Source: Planctomycetota bacterium
GTDB lineage: Bacteria > Planctomycetota > J058
Length of the DNA stretch: 64,000 bases
Reading direction: 5' to 3'
Assembly: GCA_023954375.1 (NCBI GenBank)
Contig: JAMLIC010000030.1
Location: 47,726-111,725 of the forward strand
Positions 62,561 to 64,000 of the stretch are shown here, piece by piece. Position numbers and translations under genes: made by a program. Within the stretch, counting starts at the first letter, position 1. Each line of letters begins with the position of its first letter. Below the pieces are notes generated by a model, which saw only the letters and a list, made by a program, of their open reading frames with translations, was not told where the DNA came from and made no database searches.

Positions 62561-63699
62561 TGCTCGAACGGCGGCGCGGGCGGCATGAGCAGCGGCCCCC
62601 GGGCCAGGATCGCGGCGATCGCCTGCGCGACCTGCTGGGCCGTCGGCCGCGCCGACGGGTCGCGGAACATGGCCGCCCGCACGATCTGGTCGAGGTCGGG
62701 GGGCGCGTCGGGGCGGTAGGCGGTGAGCGGCGGCGCGTCCTCGCTCGAGATCTTCTGCACCGTCCCCAGGAACGAGTCGCCGGCGAAGGGGTAGCGGCCG
62801 GTGATGCACCGGAACAGGACGGCGCCGAGGGCGTAGACGTCGGTCCAGGGGCCGATCGCGGTCGGGTCGCCGCGCGCCTGCTCGGGCGCCATGTAGGCGG
62901 GGGTGCCGATGAACTTGCCCATCTGCGTGGCGATGATGTCGCGGCGGAGCGTGTCCTTGGCCAGGCCGAAGTCGACCAGGAGCACGCGCCCGCCCGTGGC
63001 GACCATGACGTTCGCCGGCTTGATGTCGCGGTGGACGACGCCGCGGCCGTGCATGTAGGCGCAGGTGCGCGCCACCTCGGCGATCACCTCGAGCGCCTTC
63101 TTCGGCGCGAGCTGGCCCGGGCGCACCAGGTCGGCGAGCGAGCGGCCCTGGACGTAGTCCATGGCCAGGTAGTGGACGCCGCGGTCGAAGTCGCAGCTGC
63201 GGACCTTCACCAGCCCGGGGTGGTCGAGCGAGGCCAGGAGCTGCGCCTCCTGACGGAAGCGCGCCACGACCTCGTGGCTGCGCGCCGCCTGGGCGGACAG
63301 GACCTTGATCGCCGCCGGGGGCAGCGTCGGGTGGTGCCCCTCGAAGAGGATGCCCACGGCCCCGCGCGCCAGCTCGCGCACGAGCGTGTAGCCGCCCAGG
63401 GTGTCGCCGGCCTTGACCTGCGCCGTGGCCTCGTCGCCGCGCAGGACCATGCCCATGGCCGTGCTCTCGCCGACGACCCGCTGGTCGAGCGCCGCGACGT
63501 CCTGCACCGACTGCACGAGCGAGAGGATCTGGTCCGACGTGAGCGCCTGGCGGCGCAGGAGCACCTGCGCGGCGCGCACCGTCCGCCCCTCGCGCTCGGC
63601 GGCCACGATCTCGGACAGGCAGGCGCCGGCGAGCGACTGGTTCAGGAGCCCGCGCGCCACGGCCACCTGGAGCAGGCGCACGTCGTTGGCGTTGGGCAT
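62554..63699 (-). CDS. Soluble Ser/Thr protein kinase with N-terminal helical domain
   Basis: 381 aa, no membrane segment. Residues 1-85 form a helical domain (LLQVAVARGLLNQSLAGACL, LSEIVAAEREGRTVRAAQVL, LLRRQALTSDQILSLVQSVQ) like that at the start of the pseudokinase at 47334. The kinase domain follows: LARGAVGILFEGHHP, AIKVLS, VVHRDIKPANVMV, VDFGLAKD, GTPAYMAPEQ. All catalytic residues present; the glycine loop is GAVG instead of GGMG. ATG at 63699 starts MPNANDV. Stop lies in repeat B4. Confidence 0.88.
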   Translation of the reverse strand: MPNANDVRLLQVAVARGLLNQSLAGACLSEIVAAEREGRTVRAAQVLLRRQALTSDQILSLVQSVQDVAALDQRVVGESTAMGMVLRGDEATAQVKAGDTLGGYTLVRELARGAVGILFEGHHPTLPPAAIKVLSAQAARSHEVVARFRQEAQLLASLDHPGLVKVRSCDFDRGVHYLAMDYVQGRSLADLVRPGQLAPKKALEVIAEVARTCAYMHGRGVVHRDIKPANVMVATGGRVLLVDFGLAKDTLRRDIIATQMGKFIGTPAYMAPEQARGDPTAIGPWTDVYALGAVLFRCITGRYPFAGDSFLGTVQKISSEDAPPLTAYRPDAPPDLDQIVRAAMFRDPSARPTAQQVAQAIAAILARGPLLMPPAPPFEQV

Positions 63700-63829
63700 G
63701 GGGCGGTCCTCGTCGCCGCGCTTCCCTCCGGGCGGCTGCCGCACTCTACCGGGGCGGGGCGGCGACCGCGAGGGTGCCCGGGCCACGGGGCGCCGCCGCC
63801 ATGCCGAGCGGTGGCGAGCGAATGCCGCC

Positions 63830-64000
63830 TCCGAGCACACCTCCCCCCGCGCCTTCGCAGCAGGAGCCTCAGGCGAGCCGAACGAGGGCGAGGCGATGCG
63901 GCGCGAAGGCGACCGGTGGCGGCCTCCTGGCCGCCGAGGGAGCGTGAGCGGTCGGGGGGGGGGGGGGCGCGCGCCCCCCCCCCCCCGCCCCCCCCCCCCC
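63830..64000 (-). repeat. Dispersed repeat B5 ending in poly-G/poly-C
   Basis: Inverse family B copy (on the minus strand ending CTCCTGCTGCGAAGGCGCGG), with CTCGGCGGCCAGGAGGCCGC matching B2. From 63952 to the edge the sequence is only G-runs, a GCGCGCGC core and C-runs. It looks like a contig end inside a collapsed repeat. Confidence 0.75.

Overview
The window is a very GC-rich (about three quarters G+C), densely coded bacterial stretch from a diderm, lipid A-making organism. The best guess is a deep-branching Planctomycetota or PVC-related lineage. The reasons are six serine/threonine-kinase-like genes in 64 kb, an LpxC-FabZ fusion, OmpH and BamA, DUF4382 and PilZ proteins, and many GTG starts. 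Taxonomy is inferred, not proven. The right end is a run of G/C homopolymer and looks like a contig edge.

Layout. 0-7.1 kb: a glycosyltransferase with a tiny overlapping ORF, a zinc-ribbon protein with a duplicated beta-domain and a possible cysteine-hydrolase-like partner, a GT2 glycosyltransferase divergent from a methyltransferase, and a membrane Ser/Thr kinase. 7.1-16.3 kb: tRNA-Gln, then glmU-prs-rplY-rpsF-rpsR-rplI-dnaB. dnaB carries two LAGLIDADG inteins, one in the Walker A P-loop; that intein holds an embedded helix-turn-helix and an in-frame palindromic element. 16.3-26.6 kb: a kinase, then the envelope block bamA, ompH, lpxC-fabZ and a Gfo/Idh/MocA dehydrogenase. 26.7-30.3 kb: rpsB-tsf-pyrH-frr. 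30.4-35.4 kb: a histidine kinase and NtrC-type regulator, a lone receiver, an FHA-DUF4388 protein and a small lipoprotein. 35.4-42.2 kb: lpxD-lpxI, a GDP-mannose pyrophosphorylase, and rpsO-pnp with a switch-like rpsO leader and a twice-frameshifted pnp end. 42.2-53.4 kb: two membrane proteins, a TPR kinase divergent from a secretin, and a pseudokinase/kinase pair. 53.8-63.7 kb: a DUF4382 lipoprotein, an operon of sulfide:quinone oxidoreductase with a two-gene RND pump, a PspF-like sigma54 activator, and another kinase.

The most distinctive feature outside the genes is a set of at least four dispersed, hairpin-rich repeat families (called A to D here). They fill nearly all the large intergenic gaps, often begin inside or right at stop codons, and in one case sit in frame inside an intein. 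Several genes also have a -10-like hexamer only 6-11 bases before the start codon, which suggests leaderless transcription. Poly-G/poly-C tracts at four places coincide with a frameshift or with repeats and may be assembly artefacts.
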